Positions 12,985 to 27,699 of a DNA stretch of 64,000 nt are shown here, piece after piece. The stretch lies in assembly GCF_043290135.1 (NCBI RefSeq), contig NC_134707.1, positions 136,959,319 to 137,023,318 on the forward strand, read 5' to 3'. The notes below the pieces were generated by a model that was not told the origin of the DNA, did not search any database, and worked only from the letters and a program-made list of their open reading frames with translations. Each line of letters begins with the position of its first letter. Position 1 is the first letter of the stretch. Position numbers and translations under genes: made by a program. This DNA comes from Rhipicephalus microplus (lineage: Eukaryota > Arthropoda > Arachnida > Ixodida > Ixodidae).

Positions 12985-13304
12985 ACGCGCATACTCGTTT
13001 TGAAATGCGCACGCGCATACTCGTTTTGGAATGCGCACGCGCATAGTCGTTTTTGAATGCGCACGCGCGTACTTGTTTTTGAATGCGCACGCGCATACTC
13101 GTTTTGGAATAGGCACGTGCGTCCTCGTTTTTCAATGCGCACGCACACACTCATTTTTGAATGCACACGTGCGTACTCGTTTTGGAATAGGCACGCGCAT
13201 ACTCGTTTTTGAATAGGCACGCGCGTACTCGTTTTTGAATGCGCACGCGCATACGCATTTTTGAACATGCACACGCGTACTCGTTTTTGAATGCGCACGC
13301 GTAT

Positions 13305-13355
13305 ACTCGTTTTGAAGTCACACGCGCATACTCCATTTTGAATAGGCGCGCGCGT
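13305..13355. repeat. Irregular unit with GAAGTCACACGCGCA and TACTCC
   Basis: An unusual shortened unit reads GTTTTGAAGTCACACGCGC and is followed by TACTCC instead of TACTCG, then by a GGCGCGCGCG-bearing unit. The same irregular unit occurs near 15101 and, as TTTTTAAGTCACACGCGC, near 22563. It is a private marker shared by the three cassettes near 13.3, 15.1 and 22.6 kb. Confidence 0.75.
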
Positions 13356-13504
13356 ACTCGTTTTTGATTGCGCACGCGTATACTCGTTTCGGAATGCGCA
13401 CGCGCATACTCGTTTTCGAATAGGCACACGCATACTCGTTTTTGAATGCACACGCGCATACTCTTTTTGGAATAGGCACGTGCGTACTCGTTTTGGAATG
13501 CGCA

Positions 13505-13810
13505 CGCGCATACTCGTTTTAAATAGGCACGCGCGTACTCGTTTTTGAATGCGCACGCGCATACTCGTTTTTGAATGCACAAGCGCGTACTCGTTTTGGA
13601 ATGGGCACGCGCATACTCGTTTTTGAATGCACACGCGCATAATCGTTTTTGAATGCGCACACGCATACTCGTTTTTGAATGCACACGCACATACTCATTT
13701 CGGAATAGGCACGTGCATACCCGTTTTGGAATGCGCACGCACATACCCGTTTTTGAAACTTCAAGTGCGTACTCGTTTTTTAATGCGCACGCGCATACTC
13801 GTTTTGGAAT
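13505..13810. repeat. Higher-order block C, copy 1
   Basis: From the AAATAGGCACGCGCG unit at 13521, the order of units repeats at 15256, an offset of 1735 bp. The rare GCACAAGCGCGTACTCG unit, the GGAATGGGCACGCGCA unit and the CATAATCG unit occur in the same order in both. The same trio appears in the related blocks at 22.7 and 24.5 kb. Confidence 0.78.
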
Positions 13811-15239
13811 ATACACGAGCATACTTGTTTTTTAATGCGCACGCGCATACTCGTTTTGGAATTCGCACGCGCAAACGCGTTTTTGAACAGGCACACGCGT
13901 ACTCGCTTTTGAATGCGCACGCGTTTACTCGTTTTCGAATGCGCACGCGCATACTCGTTTTTGAATAGGCACGCGCGTACTCATTTTTGAATGCGCACGC
14001 GCATACTCGTTTTTGAATGCACACGCGCATACTCGTTTTGGAATAGGCACGCGCATACTCGTTTTTGAATGCGCACACGCATAGTCGTATTTGAATGCAC
14101 ACGCGCATACTCGTTTTTGAATGCGCACGCGCATACGCGTTTTTGAACAGACACACGCGTACTCGTTTTTGAATGCGTACGCGTATACTCGTTTTGAATG
14201 CGCACGCGCATACTTGTTTTTGAATGCACACGCACATACTCGTTTCGGAATATGCACGCGCATACTCGTTTTGGAATGCGCACGCGTATACTCGTTTTGA
14301 ATGCGCACGCGCATACTCGTTTTTGAATACGCTCGCGCATACTCGTTTTGGAATGCGCACGCGCATACTCGTTTTTGAATGCGCACGCGCGTACTCGTTT
14401 TTGAATGCGCACGCGTACTCGTTTTTGAATGCGTACGCGCATACTTGTTTTTGAATGCACACGCGCATACTCGTTTTTGAAAGCGCACGCACATGCTCGT
14501 TTCGGAATAGGCACGTGCATACCCGTTTTCGAATGCGCACATGCATACTCGTATTTGAATGCACACGCGCATACTCGTTTTGGAATAGGCACGTGCGTAC
14601 TCGTTTTTGAATGCGCACGCACATACGCGTTTTTGAACAGGCACACGCGTACTCGTTTTTGAATGCGTACGCGTATTCTCCTTTTGAATGCGCACGCGCA
14701 TACTTGTTTTTGAATGCACACGCACATACTCGTTTCGAAATACGCACGCGCATACTCGTTTTGGAAAGCGCACGCGCATAGTTGTTTTTGAATGCGCACG
14801 CGCGTACTCGTTTTTAAATGCGCACGCGCATACTCGTTTTGGAATGCGCACGCGCATACTCGTTTTGGAATGCGCACGCGCATAGTCGTTTTTCAATGCG
14901 CACGCGCGTACTTGTTTTTGAATGCGCACGCGCATACTCGTTTTTGAATAGGCACCCGCGTACTCGTTTTTCAATGCGCACGCACATACTCGTTTTTGAA
15001 TGCACACGTGCGTACTCGTTTTGGAATAGGCACGCGCATACTCGTTTTTGAATAGGCACGCGCGTACTCGTTTTTGAATGCGCACGCGTATACTCGTTTT
15101 GAAGTCACACGCGCATACTCCTTTTTGAATAGGCGCGCACGTACTCGTTTTTGATTGCGCACGCGTATACTCGTTTCAGAATGCGCACGCGCATACTCGT
15201 TTTCGAATAGGCCCACGCATACTCGTTTTTGAATGCACA

Positions 15240-15545
15240 CGCGCATACTCGTTTTAAATAGGCACGCGCGTACTCGTTTTTGAATGCGCACGCGCATACT
15301 CGTTTTTGAATGCACAAGCGCGTACTCGTTTTGGAATGGGCACGCGCATACTCGTTTTTGAATGCACACGCGCATAATCGTTTTTGAATGCGCACACGCA
15401 TACTCGTTTTTGAATGCACACGCACATACTCATTTCGGAATAGGCACGTGCATACCCGTTTTGGAATGCGCACGCACATACTCGTTTTTGAAACTTCAAG
15501 TGCGTACTCGTTTTTTAATGCGCACGCGCATACTCGTTTTGGAAT
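15240..15545. repeat. Higher-order block C, copy 2
   Basis: Second copy of 13505-13810 at 1735 bp. It keeps the unusual GAAACTTCAAGTGCG form (CTT in place of CTG) also seen near 13756, a private change that links these two copies against the other GAAACTGCAAGTGCG units in the array. Confidence 0.78.
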
Positions 15546-16338
15546 GCGCATGCACATACTCGTTTTTGAATAGGCACACGCATACTCGTTTTTCATTGCA
15601 CACGTGTATACTCGTTTTTGAATGTGCACACGCATACTCGTATTTGAATGCACACGCGCATACTCGTTTTCTAATAGGCACGTGCATACTCGTTTTTGAA
15701 TTCGCACGCGCATACTCGTTTTTGAAAGCGCACGCACATGCTCGTTTCGAAATAGGCACGTGCATACTCGTTTTTGAATTCGCACGCGCATACGCGTTTT
15801 TGAACAGGCACACGCGTACTCGCTTTTGAATGCGCACGCGTATACTCGTTTTCGAATGCGCACGCGCATACTCGTTTTTGAATAGGCACGCGCGTACTCA
15901 ATTTTGAATGCGCACGCGCATACTCGTTTTTGAATGCACACGCGCATACTCGTTTTGGAATGCGCACGCGCATAGTCGTTTTTGAATGCGCACGCGCGTA
16001 CTCGTTTTTGAATGCGCACGTGCATACTCGTTTTTGAACAGGCACACGCGTACTCGTTTTTGAACAGGCACACGCGTACTCGTTTTTGAATGCGCACGCG
16101 TATACTCGTTTTGAATGCGCACGCGTATACTCGTTTTGAATGCGCACGCGCATACTCGTTTTTGAATACGCTCGCGCATACTCGTTTTGGAATGCGCACG
16201 CGCGTACTCGTTTTTGAATGCGCACGCGTACCCGTTTTCGAATGCGCACACGCATACTCGTATATGAATGCACACGCGCATACTCGTTTTGGAATAGGCA
16301 CGTGCGTACTCGTTTTTGAATGCGCACGCACATACGCG

Positions 16339-17460
16339 TTTTTGAACAGGCACACGCGTACTCGTTTTTGAATGCGTACGCGTATTCTCGTTTTGAATGC
16401 GCACGCGCATACTTGTTTTTGAATGCACACGCACATACTCGTTTCGAAATACGCACGCGCATACTCGTTTTGGAAAGCGCACGCGCATAGTTGTTTTTGA
16501 ATGCGCACGCGCGTACTCGTTTTTGAATGCGCACGCGCATACTCGTTTTGGAATAGGCACGTGCGTACTCGTTTTAGAATGCGCACGCGCATACTCGTTT
16601 TTGAATAGGCACGCGCGTACTCGTTTTTGAATGCGCAAGCACATACTCGTTTTTGAATGCAAACGCGCGTACTCGTTTTGGAATAGGCACGCGCATACTC
16701 GTTTTTGAATAGGCACGCGCGTACTCGTTTTTGAATGCGCACGCGCATACGCATTTTTGAACATGCACACGCGTACTCGTTTTTGAATGCGCACGCGTAT
16801 ACTCGTTTTGAATGCACACGCGCATACTCGTTTTTGAATGCGCACGCACATGCTCGTTTCGGAATAGGCACGTGCATACCCGTTTTAGAATGCGCACACG
16901 CATACTCGTATTTGAATGCACACGCGCATACTCGTTTTGGAATAGGCACGTGCGTACCCGTTTTTGAATGCACACGCGCGTACTCGTTTTGGATTGCGCA
17001 CGCGCATACTCGTTTTTGAATGCACACGCGCATACTCGTTTTTGAATGCGCACACGCATACTCGTTTTTGAATGCACACGCAAATACTCATTTCGGAATA
17101 GGCACGTGCATAGCCGTTTTGGGATGCGCACGCACATACTCGTTTTTGAAACTGCAAGTGCGTACTCGTTTTTTAATGCGCACGCGCATACTCGTTTTGG
17201 AATATGCACGAGCATAGTTGTTTTTGAATGCGTACGTGCATACTCGTTTTTGAATAGGCACACGCATATTCGTTTTTGATTGCACACGTGTATACTCGTT
17301 TTCGAATGCGCACACGCATACTCGTATTTAAATGCACACGCGCATACCCTGTTTGGAATAGGCACGTGCATACTCGTTTTTGAATGCGCACGCGCATACG
17401 AGTTTTTTGACAGGCACACGCGTACTCGTTTTTGAATGCGCACGCGTATAATCGTTTTGA
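16339..17460. repeat. Higher-order block D, copy 1
   Basis: The order of units matches 18751-19794. The offset steps from 2412 to 2360 to 2334 bp, that is by exactly two units and then one unit. Shared landmarks include a GCAAACGCGCG unit, the TAGCCG/GGGATGCGC pair near 17112, and the TACCCTGTTTGG (copy 2: TACCCTTTTTGG) unit near 17346. Confidence 0.8.
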
Positions 17461-18750
17461 ATGCACGCGCGCATACTCGTTTTTGAACAGGCACACGCGT
17501 ACTCGTTTTTGAATGCGCACGCGTATACTCGTTTTGAATGCGCACGCGCATACTCGTTTTTGAATGCACACGCGCATACTCGTTTCGGAATCCGCTCGCG
17601 CATACTCGTTTTAGAATGCGCATGCGCATACTCGTTTTTGAATACGCACGCTTGTACTCGTTTTTGAATGCGCACGCACATACTCGTTTTTGAAACTGCA
17701 AGTGCGTACTCGTTTTTTAATGCGCACGCGCATACTCGTTTTGGAATAGGCACGCGCATACTCGTTTTTGAATGCGCACGCGCGTACTCGTTTTTGAATG
17801 CGCACGCGCATACTCGTTTTGGAATAGGCACGTGCATACTCGTTATTGAATGCGCACGCGCATACTCGTTTTTTGACAGGCACACACGTACTCGTTTTTG
17901 AATGCGCACGCGCATACTCGTTTTTGAATGCACACCTGCATACTCGTTTCGGAATACGCTCGCGCATACTCGTTTTGGAATGCGCACGCGCATACTCGTT
18001 TTTAAATGCGCACGCGCGTACTCGTTTTTGAATGCGTACGCGCATACTTGTTTTTGAATGCACACGCGCATACTCGTTTTTGAAAGCGCACGCACATGCT
18101 CGTTTCGGAATAGGCACGTGCATACTCGTTTTTGAATTCGCACGCGCATACGCGTTTTTGAACAGGCACACGCGTACTCGCTTTTGAATGCGCACGCGTA
18201 TACTCGTTCTCGAATGCGCACGCGCATACTCGTTTTTGAATAGGCACGCGCGTACTCAATTTTGAATGCGAACGCGCATACTCGTTTTTGAATGCACACG
18301 CGCATACTCGTTTTGGAATGCGCACGCGCATAGTCGTTTTTGAATGCGCACGCGCGTACTCGTTTTTGAATGCGCACGTGCTTACTCGTTTTTGAATACG
18401 CTCGCGCATACTCGTTTTGGAATGCGCACGCGCGTACTCGTTTTTGAATGCGCACGCGTACTCGTTTTTGAATGCGTACGCGCATACTTGTTTTTGAATG
18501 CACACGCGCATACTCGTTTTTGAAAGCGCACGCACATGCTCGTTTCGGAATAGGCACGTGCATACCCGTTTTCGAATGCGCACACGCATACTCGTATTTG
18601 AATGCACACGCGCATACTCGTTTTGGAATAGGCACGTGCGTACTCGTTTTAGAATGCGCACGCGCATACTCGTTTTTGAATAGGCACGGGCGTACTCGTT
18701 TTTGAATGCGCAAGCACATACTCGTTTTTGAATGCAAACGCGCGTACTCG

Positions 18751-19794
18751 TTTTTGAACAGGCACACGCGTACTCGTTTTTGAATGCGTACGCGTATTCT
18801 CGTTTTGAATGCGCACGCGCATACTTGTTTTTGAATGCACACGCACATACTCGTTTCGAAATACGCACGCGCATACTCGTTTTGGAAAGCGCACGCGCAT
18901 AGTTGTTTTTGAATGCGCACGCGCGTACTCGTTTTTGAATGCGCACGCGCATACTCGTTTTGGAATAGGCACGTGCGTACTCGTTTTTGAATGCGCAAGC
19001 ACATACTCGTTTTTGAATGCAAACGCGCGTACTCGTTTTGGAATAGGCACGCGCATACTCGTTTTTGAATAGGCACGCGCGTACTCGTTTTTGAATGCGC
19101 ACGCGCATACGCATTTTTGAACATGCACACGCGTACTCGTTTTTGAATGCGCACGCGTATACTCGTTTTGAATGCACACGCGCATACTCGTTTTTGAATG
19201 CGCACGCACATGCTCGTTTCGGAATAGGCACGTGCATACCCGTTTTAGAATGCGCACACGCATACTCGTATTTGAATGCACACGCGCATACTCGTTTTGG
19301 AATAGGCACGTGCGTACCTGTTTTTGAATGCACACGCGCGTACTCGTTTTGGATTGGGCACGCGCATACTCGTTTTTGAATGCGCACACGCATACTCGTT
19401 TTTGAATGCACACGCACATACTCATTTCGGAATAGGCACGTGCATAGCCGTTTTGGGATGCGCACGCACATACTCGTTTTTGAAACTGCAAGTGCGTACT
19501 CGTTTTTTAATGCGCACGCGCATACTCGTTTTGGAATATGCACGAGCATAGTTGTTTTTGAATGCGTACGCGCATACTCGTTTTTGAATAGGCACACGCA
19601 TATTCGTTTTTGATTGCACACGTGTATACTCGTTTTCGAATGCGCACACGCATACTCGTATTTAAATGCACACGCGCATACCCTTTTTGGAATAGGCACG
19701 TGCATACTCGTTTTTGAATGCGCACGCGCATACGAGTTTTTTGACAGGCACACGCGTACTCGTTTTTGAATGCGCACGCGTATACTCGTTTTGA
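18751..19794. repeat. Higher-order block D, copy 2
   Basis: Second copy of 16339-17460, shorter by three units removed at unit boundaries. The matching continues beyond it at a further reduced offset (17668 corresponds to 19925, 2257 bp), so duplication and deletion have both acted here. Confidence 0.78.
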
Positions 19795-22609
19795 ATGCGC
19801 ACGCGCATACTCGTTTTTGAATGCACACGCGCATGCTCGTTTCGGAATCCGCTCGCGCATACTCGTTTTAGAATGCGCATGCACATACTCGTTTTTGAAT
19901 ACGCACGCTTGTACTCGTTTTTGAATGCGCACGCACATACTCGTTTTTGAAACTGCAAGTGCGTACTCGTTTTTTAGTGCGCACGCGCATACTCGTTTTG
20001 GAATAGGCACGCGCATACTCGTTTTTGAATGCGCACGCGCGTACTCGTTTTTGAATGCGCACGCGCATACTCGTTTTGGAATAGGCACGTACATACTCGT
20101 TATTGAATGCGCACGCACATGCTCGTTTTTGAATGCGCACGCGCGTACTCGTTTTTGAATGCGTACGCGCATACTTGTTTTTGAATGCACACGCGCATAC
20201 TCGTTTTTGAATGCGCACGCACATGCTCGTTTCGGAATAGGCACGTGCATACCCGTTTTGGAATGCGCACGCACATACTCGTTTTTGAAACTGCAAGTGC
20301 GTACTCGTTTTTTAATGCGAATGCGCATACTCGTTTTGGAATATGCACGAGCATACTTGTTTTTGAATGCGCAGGCGCATACTCGTTTTGGAATAGGCAC
20401 GCGCATACTCGTTTTTGATTGCGCACATGCATACTCGTATTTGAATGCACACGCGCATACTCGTTTTGGAATAGGCACGTGCGTAATTGTTTTTGAATGC
20501 GCACGCGCATACGCGTTTTTTAGCAGGCACACGCGTACTCGTTTTTGAATGCGTACGCGTATACTCGTTTTGCATGCACACGCGCATACTCGTTTTTGAA
20601 TGCGCACGCACATGCACGTTTTGGAATAGGCACGTGCATACCCGTTTTGCAATGCGCCCGCACATACTCGTTTTTGAAACTGCAAGTGCGTACTCGTTTT
20701 TTAATGCACACGCGCATACTCGTTTTGGAATGGGCACCCACATACTCGTTTTTAAATGCACACGCGCATACTCGTTTTTGAATGCGCACACGCATACTCG
20801 TTTTTGAATGCACACGCACATACTCATTTCGGAATAGGCACGTGCATAGCCGTTTTGAAATGCGCACGCACATACTCCTTTTTGAAACTGCAAGTGCGTA
20901 CTCGTTTTTTAATGCACACGCGCATACTCGTTTTGGAATAAGCACGTGCATACTCGTTTTTGAATGCGCACGCGCATACGCGTTTTTGAACATGCACACG
21001 CGTACTCGTTTGTGAATGCGCACGCGCATACGCGTTTTTGAACATGCACACGCGTACTCGTTTTTGATTGCGCACGCGTATACTCGTTTTGAATGCACAC
21101 GCGCATACTCGTTTTTGAATGCGCACGCACATGCTCGTTTCAGAATAGGCACGTGCATACCCGTTTTGGAATGCGCACACGCATACTCGTATTTGAATGC
21201 ACACGCGCATACTCGTTTTGGAATAGGCACGTGCGTACCCGTTTTTGAATGCACACGCGCGTACTCGTTTTGAAATGGACACGCGCATACTCGTTTTTGA
21301 ATACGCACCCGCATACTCGTTTTTGAATGCGCACACGCAAACTCGTTTTTGAATGCTCACGCACATACTCATTTCGGAATAGGCACGTGCATAGCCGTTT
21401 TGGAATGCGCACGCACATACCCGTTTTTGAAACTGCAAGTGCGTACTCGTTTTTTAATGCGCACGCGCATACTCGTTTTGGAATATGCACGAGCATACTT
21501 GTTTTTGAATGCGTACGCGCATACTCGTTTTTGAATATGCACACGCATATTCGTTTTTGATTGCACACGTGTATACTCGTTTTTGAATGCGCACACGCAT
21601 ACTCGTATTTAAATGCACACGTGCATACCCTTTTTGGAATAGGCACGTGCATACTCGTTTTTGAATGCGCACGCGCATACGAGTTTTTTAACAGGCACAC
21701 GCGTACTCGTTTTTGAATGCGCACGCGTATAATCGTTTTGAATGCGCACGCGCATACTCGTTTTTGAACAGGCACACGCGTACTCGTTTTTGAATGCGCA
21801 CGCGTATACTCGTTTTGAATGCGCACGCGCATACTCGTTTTTGAATGCACACGCGCATACTCGTTTCGGAATACGCTCGCGCATACTCGTTTTAGAATGC
21901 GCATGCGCATACTCGTTTTTGAATACGCACGCTTGTACTCGTTTTTGAATGCGCACGCGCATACTCGTTTTTGAATGCACACGCGCATACTCGTTTTGGA
22001 ATAGGCACGCGCATACTCGTTTTTGAATGCGCACACGCATACTCGTATTTGAATGCACACGCGCATACTCGTTTTGGAATAGGACGTGCGTACTCGTTTT
22101 TGAATGTGCACGCGCATACGCGTTTTTGAACAGGCACACGCGTACTCGTTTTTGAATGCGTACGCGTATACTCGTTTTCAATGCGCACGCGCATACTTGT
22201 TTTTGAATGCACACGCACATACTCGTTTCGGAATACGCACGCGCATACTCGTTTTGGAATGCGCACGCGCATACTCGTTTTGGAATGCGCACGCGCATAG
22301 TCGTTTTTGAATGCGCACGCGCGTACTTGTTTTTGAATGCGCACGCGCATACTCGTTTTGGAATAGGCACGTGCGTCCTCGTTTTTGAATAGGCACGCGC
22401 ATACTCGTTTTTGAATAGGCACGCGCGTACTCGTTTTTCAATGCGCACGCGCATACTCGTTTTTGAATAGGCACGCGCGTACTCGTTTTTGAATGCGCAC
22501 GCGCATACGCATTTTTGAACATGCACACGCGTACTCGTTTTTGAATGCGCACGCATATACTCGTTTTTAAGTCACACGCGCATACTCCTTTTTGATTAGG
22601 CGCGCGTGT

Positions 22610-23425
22610 ACTCGTTTTTGAATGCACACGCGCATACTCGTTTTGGAATAGGCACGTGCGTACTCGTTTTGGAATGCGCACGCGCATACTCGTTTTAAAT
22701 AGGCACGCGCGTACTCGTTTTTGAATGCGCACGCGCATACTCGTTTTTGAATGCACAAGCGCGTACTCGTTTTGGAATGGGCACGCGCATACTCGTTTTT
22801 GAATGCACACGCGCATAATCGTTTTTGAATGCGCACACGCATACTCGTTTTTGATTGCACACGCACATACTCATTTCGGAATAGGCACGTGCATACCCGT
22901 TTTGGAATGCGCACGCACATACTCGTTTTTGAAACTGCAAGTGCGTACTCGTTTTTTAATGCGCACGCGCATACTCGTTTTGGAATGCGCATGCGCATAC
23001 TCGTTTTTGAATAGGCACACGCATACTCGTTTTTGATTGCACACGTGTATACTCGTTTTTGAATGTGCACACGCATACTCGTATTTGAATGCACACGCGC
23101 ATACTCGTTTTCTAATAGGCACGTGCATACTCGTTTTTGAATTCGCACGCGCATACGCGTTTTTGAACAGGCACACGCGTACTCGCTTTTGAATGCGCAC
23201 GCGTATACTCGGTTTCGAATGCGCACGCGCATACTCTTTTTTGAATAGGCACGCGCGTACTCATTTTTGAATGCGCACGCGCATATTCGTTTTTGAATGC
23301 ACACGCGCATACTCGTTTTGGAATAGGCACGCGCATACTCGTTTTTGAATGCGCACACGCATAGTCGTATTTGAATGCACACGCGCATACTCGTTTTGGA
23401 ATAGGCACGTGCATACTCGTTTTTG
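22610..23425. repeat. Higher-order block C-like, copy 3
   Basis: This block matches 24401-25216 at a constant 1791 bp offset and resembles block C: AAATAGG unit, GCACAAGCGCG unit, GGAATGGGC unit, CATAATCG unit, then the GAAACTGCAAGTGCG cassette. It also carries TCGGTTTCGAA near 23210, a rare change shared with its partner. Confidence 0.82.
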
Positions 23426-24400
23426 AACAGGCACACGCGTACTCGTTTTTGAATGCGCACGCGTATACTCGTTTTGAATGCACACGCGCATACTCGTTTC
23501 GGAATACGCTCACGCATACTCGTTTTAGAATGCGCATGCGCATACTCGTTTTTGAATACGCACGCTTGTACTCGTTTTTGAATGCACAAGCGCATACTCG
23601 TTTTTGAATGCACATGCGCATACTCGTTTTGGAATGCGCACGCGCATACTCATTTTTGAATGCGCACGCGCGTACTCGTTTCTGAATGCGCACGCGCATA
23701 CTCGTATCGGAATATGCCCGAGCATACTTTTTTTTGAATGCGCACGCGCATACTCGTTTTGGAATAGGCACGCGCGTACTCGTTGTTGAATGCGCACGTG
23801 CATACTCGTTTTGGAATAGGCACGTGCATACTCGTTTTTGAATGCGCACGCGCACACTTGTTTTTGAACAGGCACACGCGTAGTCGTTTTTGAATGCGCA
23901 CGCGTATACTCGTTTTGAATGCGCACGCGCATACTCGTTTTTGAATGCACACGCACATACTCGTTTCGGAATACGCACGCGCATACTCGTTTTGGAATGC
24001 GCACGCGCATACTCGTTTTGGAATGCGCACGCGCATAGTCGTTTCTGAATGCGCACGCGCGTACTTGTTTTTGAATGCGCACGCGCATACTCGTTTTGGA
24101 ATAGGCACGTGCGTCCTTGTTTTTGAATGCGCACGCGCATACTCGTTTTTGAATAGGCACGTGCGTACTCGTTTTTCAATGCGCACGCACATACTCGTTT
24201 TTGAATGCACACGTGCGTACTCGTTTTGGAATAGGCACGCGCATACTCGTTTTTGAATAGGCACGCCCGTACTCGTTTTTGAATGCGCACGCGCATACGC
24301 ATTTTTGAACATGCACACGCGTACTCGTTTTTGAATGCGCACGCGTATACTCGTTTCGGAATGCGCACGCGCATACTCGTTTTCGAATAGGCATACGCAT

Positions 24401-25216
24401 ACTCGTTTTTGAATGCACACGCGCATACTCGTTTTGGAATAGGCACGTGCGTACTCGTTTTGGAATGCGCACGCGCATACTCGTTTTAAATAGGCACGCG
24501 CGTACTCGTTTTTGAATTCGCACGCGCATACTCGTTTTTGAATGCACAAGCGTGTACTCGTTTTGGAATGGGCACGCGCATACTCGTTTTTGAATGCACA
24601 CGCGCATAATCGTTTTTGAATGCGCACACGCATACTCGTTTTTGAATGCACACGCACATACTCATTTCGGAATAGGCACGTGCATACCCGTTTTGGAATG
24701 CACACGCACATACTCGTTTTTGAAACTGCAAGTGCGTACACGTTTTTTAATGCGCACGCGCATACTCGTTTTGGAATGCGCATGCGCATACTCGTTTTTG
24801 AATAGGCACACGCATACTCGTTTTTGATTGCACACGTGTATACTCGTTTTTGAATGTGCACACGCATACTCGTATTTGAATGCACACGCGCATACTCGTT
24901 TTCTAATAGGCACGTGCATACTCGTTTTTGAATTCGCACGCGCATACGCGTTTTTGAACAGGCACACGCGTACTCGCTTTTGAATGCGCACGCGTATACT
25001 CGGTTTCGAATGCGCACGCGCATACTCGTTTTTGAATAGGCACGCGCGTACTCATTTTTGAATGCGCACGCGCATACTCGTTTTTGAATGCACACGCGCA
25101 TACTCGTTTTGGAATAGGCACGCACATACTCGTTTTTGAATGCGCACACGCATTGTCGTATTTGAATGCACACGCGCATACTTGTTTTGGAATAGGCACG
25201 TGCATACTCGTTTTTG
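24401..25216. repeat. Higher-order block C-like, copy 4
   Basis: Partner of 22610-23425 at 1791 bp with only scattered base changes. Its right part runs into block E, which is itself repeated three more times in the window. Confidence 0.82.
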
Positions 25217-27085
25217 AATGCGCTCGCGCATACGCGTTTTTGAACAGGCACACGCGTACTCGTTTTTGAATGCGTACGCGTATACTCGTTTCGGAATGCA
25301 CACGCGCGTACTTGTTTTGGAATAGGCACGCGCATACTCGTTTTTGAACAGGCACGCGCGTACTCCTTTTTGAATGCGCACGCGCATACGCGTTTTTGAA
25401 CATGCACACGCGTACTCGTTTTTGAATGCGTACGCGCATACTTGTTTTTGAATGCACACGCGCATACTCGTTTTTGAATGCGCACGCACATGCTCGTTGC
25501 AAAATAGCCACGTGCATACCCGTTTAGGAATGCGCACGCACTTACTCGTTTTTGAAACTGCAAGTGCGTACTCGTTTTTTAATGCGCACGCACATACTCG
25601 TTTTGGAATTTGCACGAGCATACTTGTTTTTGAATGCGCATGCGCATACTCGTTTTGGAATAGGCACGCGCATACTCGTTTTGGAATGCGCACGCGCATA
25701 CTCGTTTTTGAACAGGCACACGCGTACTCGTTTTTGAATGCGCACGCGTATACTCGTTTTGAATGCGCACGCGCATACTCGTTTTTGAATACGCTCGCAC
25801 ATACTCGTTTTGGAATGCGCACGCGCATACTCGTTTTTGAATGCGCACGCGCGTACTCGTTTTTGAATGCGCAGGCGTACTCGTTTTTGAATGCGTACGC
25901 GCATACTTGTTTTTGAATGCACACGCGCATACTCGTTTTTGAAAGCGCACGCACATGCTCGTTTCGGAATAGGCACGTGCATACCCGTTTTCGAATGCGC
26001 ACACGCATACTCGTATTTGAATGCACACGCGCATACTCGTTTTGGAATAGGTACGTGCGTACTCGTTTTTGAATGCGCACGCGCATACGCGTTTTTGAAC
26101 AGGCACACGCGTACTCGTTTTTGAATGGGTACGCGTTTTCTCGTTTTGAATGCGCACGCGCATACTTGTTTTTGAATGCACACGCACATACTCGTTTCGA
26201 AATACGCACGCGCATACTCGTTTTGGAAAGCGCACGCGCATAGTTGTTTTTGAATGCGCACGCGCGTACTCGTTTTTGAATGCGCACATGCATACTCGTT
26301 TTGGAATAGGCACGTGCGTACTCGTTTTTGAATGCGCACGCGCATACTCGTTTTTGAATAGGCACGCGCGTACTCGTTTTTGATTGCGCACGCACATACT
26401 CGTTTTTGAATGCAAACGCACGTACTCGTTTTGGAATAGGCACGCGCATACTCGTTTTTGATTACGCACGCGTATACTCGTTTTGAATGCGCACGCACAT
26501 ACTTGTTTTTGAATGCACACACACATACTCGTTTCGGAATACGCACGCGCATACTCGTTTTGGAATGCGCACGAGCATACTCGTTTTGGAAAGCGCACGC
26601 GCATAGTCGTTTTTGAATGCGCACGCGCGTACTCGTTTTTGAATGCGCACGCGCATACTCGTTTTGGAATGCGCACGCACATACTCGTTTTTGAAACTGC
26701 AAGTGCGTACTCGTTTTTTATGCGCACGTGCATACTCGTTTTGGAATATGCACGAGCATACTTGTTTTTGAATGCGCACGCCCATACTCGTTTTGGAACG
26801 CGCATGCGCATACTTTTTTTGAATAGGCACACGCATACTCGTTTTTGATTGCACACGTGTATACTCGTTTTTGAATGCGCACACACATACTCCTATTTGA
26901 ATGCACACGCGCATACTCGTTTTGGAATAGGCACGTGCATACTCGTTTTTGAATGCGCACGCGCATACGCGTTTTTGAACAGGCACACGCGTACTCGTTT
27001 TTGAATGCGCACGCGCATACTCGTTTTTGGATGCACACGCGCATACTCGTTTTGAAATAGGCACGCGCATACTCGTTTTTGAATG
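24985..27085. repeat. Higher-order block E, copy 1 (about 2.1 kb)
   Basis: This block recurs at offsets of 12226 bp (37211-39311), 16734 bp (from about 41719) and 20907 bp (from about 45892). Its signature is the TCGTTGCAAAATAGCCACG unit near 25494, the GGAATTTGCACGAGCA unit near 25606, and CATGCGCATACTTTTTTTG near 26803. It is the best-conserved long block in the window and is dispersed as well as tandem. Parts of it are also copied locally at 27473 (offset 2021), 27732-28620 (offset 1582) and 29365 (offset 1270). Confidence 0.85.
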
Positions 27086-27699
27086 CGCACGCGCATACTC
27101 GTTTTTGAATGCACACGCGCATACTCGTTTTGGAATAGGCATGCGCATACTCGTTTTTGAATGCGCACACGCATAGTCGTATTTGAATGCACACGCGCAT
27201 ACTTGTTTTGGAATAGGCACGTGCATACTCGTTTTTGAATGCGCACGCGCATACGCGTTTTTGAACAGGCACACGCGCACTCGTTTTTGAATGCGTACGC
27301 GTATACTCGTTTCGGAATGCACACGCGCGTACTTGTTTTGGAATAGGCACGCGCATACTCGTTTTTGAATAGGCACGCGCGTACTCCTTTTTGAATGCGC
27401 ACGCGCATACGCGTTTTTGAACATGCACACGCGTACTCGTTTTTGAATGCGTACGCGCATACTTGTTTTTGAATGCACACGCGCATACTCGTTTTTGAAT
27501 GCGCACGCACATGCTCGTTGCAAAATAGCCACGTGCATACCCGTTTAGGAATGCGCACGCACTTACTCGTTTTTGAAACTGCAAGTGCGTACTCGTTTTT
27601 TAATGCGCACGCACATACTCGTTTTGGAATTTGCACGAGCATACTTGTTTTTGAATGCGCATGCGCATACTCGTTTTGGAATAGGCACGCGCATACTCG

